A stretch of DNA of 5,634 nucleotides from Eudoraea sp. GTDB taxonomy: Bacteria; Bacteroidota; Bacteroidia; Flavobacteriales; Flavobacteriaceae. The position numbers and the translations under genes were made by a program. The first letter of the stretch is position 1. Each line of letters starts with the position of its first letter. The DNA lies in NCBI GenBank assembly GCA_024642325.1, contig JAHEBI010000187.1, positions 1 through 5,634 on the forward strand. The letters are read 5' to 3'. Under the pieces are notes generated by a model. It ran no database searches, was not told where the DNA came from, and saw nothing but the letters and a program-made list of their open reading frames with translations. Below are positions 5,211-5,634 of the stretch, in pieces.

Positions 5211-5634
5211 TTAAGCATATTCTGTATAATACTGAACTTTGAGTTCATTTTTAACATCAAACACTCCAGGAGCTAAATAGGCAGCTGTTTCAGCATCTTC
5301 CTTCTCCTTGATGGAATGAACTTTCCCCTTCAGGGTGACCTTATTACCTTCTGTTATAACAGTAATATTATTTGCATCAATCTCCGCAGAGCGTTCAAAT
5401 GCTTTTTTAATCCTGTCTTTTACTTCAAAAGGTTTCACATCCTGCGTAATTTTAATATTGGTTACTACGCTCCTAACCCCCATTATATTTTCCACGGCCT
5501 TTCTGGCTGCATTTTTTTGATAGGACCATTTGACCTCTCCGGACAGATAAACCCATCCGTCTTCAACCTTAACAGTTAGTTCATCTTCCGGAACGGATGA
5601 GTTCCATTCTAATGCTTCAACAACGGCCTTAGCA
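5211..5634 (-). CDS. Multi-BON-domain protein, OsmY-like, C-terminal part (runs off right edge)
   Basis: The frame stays open to the right edge, so the start is outside the window; a GTG at 5495 falls within a BON domain and is not the real start. The visible 140 residues hold two BON domains. The first is at about residues 1-60, with VEDGWVYLSGEV as its central hairpin and AVENIMGVRSVVTNI as its closing helix and strand. The second is at about 72-135, with EGNKVTLKGKV and ETAAYLAPGVFDVKNEL in the same places. This matches the last two domains of the common three-BON proteins of about 220 residues. BON domains bind phospholipid or other surfaces and occur in osmotic and envelope stress proteins such as OsmY; whether this one is exported cannot be judged without its N-terminus. 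The second domain starts with AFERSAEIDANNI, typical of that family's last repeat. The gene is followed by a strong terminator. Confidence 0.9.
   Translation of the reverse strand, partial: AKAVVEALEWNSSVPEDELTVKVEDGWVYLSGEVKWSYQKNAARKAVENIMGVRSVVTNIKITQDVKPFEVKDRIKKAFERSAEIDANNITVITEGNKVTLKGKVHSIKEKEDAETAAYLAPGVFDVKNELKVQYYTEYA

Noticed and set aside
5493..5495. GTG as start of the BON-domain gene
   Set aside because: It lies within a BON domain, and the reading frame continues upstream with clear BON sequence to the window edge.
5316..5579. Plus-strand open frames antisense to the BON-domain gene
   Set aside because: The minus strand encodes two clear BON domains throughout; the antisense frames are by-products.

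Overview
The window looks like chromosomal DNA from a marine-type Flavobacteriia/Bacteroidota bacterium. Four things point there. Base composition is moderately AT-rich. Shine-Dalgarno sequences are weak or absent before most starts. Two promoter candidates fit the Bacteroidota pattern (a TTTG/TTG -33 element and a TAnnTTTG -7 element). The proteins resemble flavobacterial versions of their families. No rRNA, tRNA, insertion sequence, CRISPR array or phage gene is visible.

Layout, left to right. Positions 1-209 (minus) hold the N-terminal part of an exported FAD-linked alditol-oxidase-like enzyme. After a 295-bp gap with a terminator-like hairpin comes a Prx6-class peroxiredoxin (505-1227, minus). 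It has its own promoter and an upstream palindrome. Then come two co-directional minus-strand genes only 19 bp apart: a stand-alone LigD-type polymerase/primase (2709-3617), followed by an erythromycin-esterase-family protein (1376-2689). Their likely shared promoter is at 3673-3703. Divergent from them on the plus strand is an overlapping pair: an atypical sigma-70-like protein (about 3800-4570) and a small all-helical protein of unknown function (4563-4988). The right edge holds the C-terminal two BON domains of a multi-BON protein (5211-5634, minus), with a clear intrinsic terminator.

Read together, the genes suggest a stress-response neighbourhood: peroxide removal (peroxiredoxin), DNA end repair (LigD-type polymerase), an uncharacterised hydrolase of the EreA/EreB superfamily, an OsmY-like BON protein, and a divergent candidate regulator. 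This is inference from gene content and spacing. The most distinctive element is the sigma-like/helical-protein pair. Its sigma-like member keeps a region-4-type helix-turn-helix, but is acidic where a sigma factor normally carries basic -10-binding residues.
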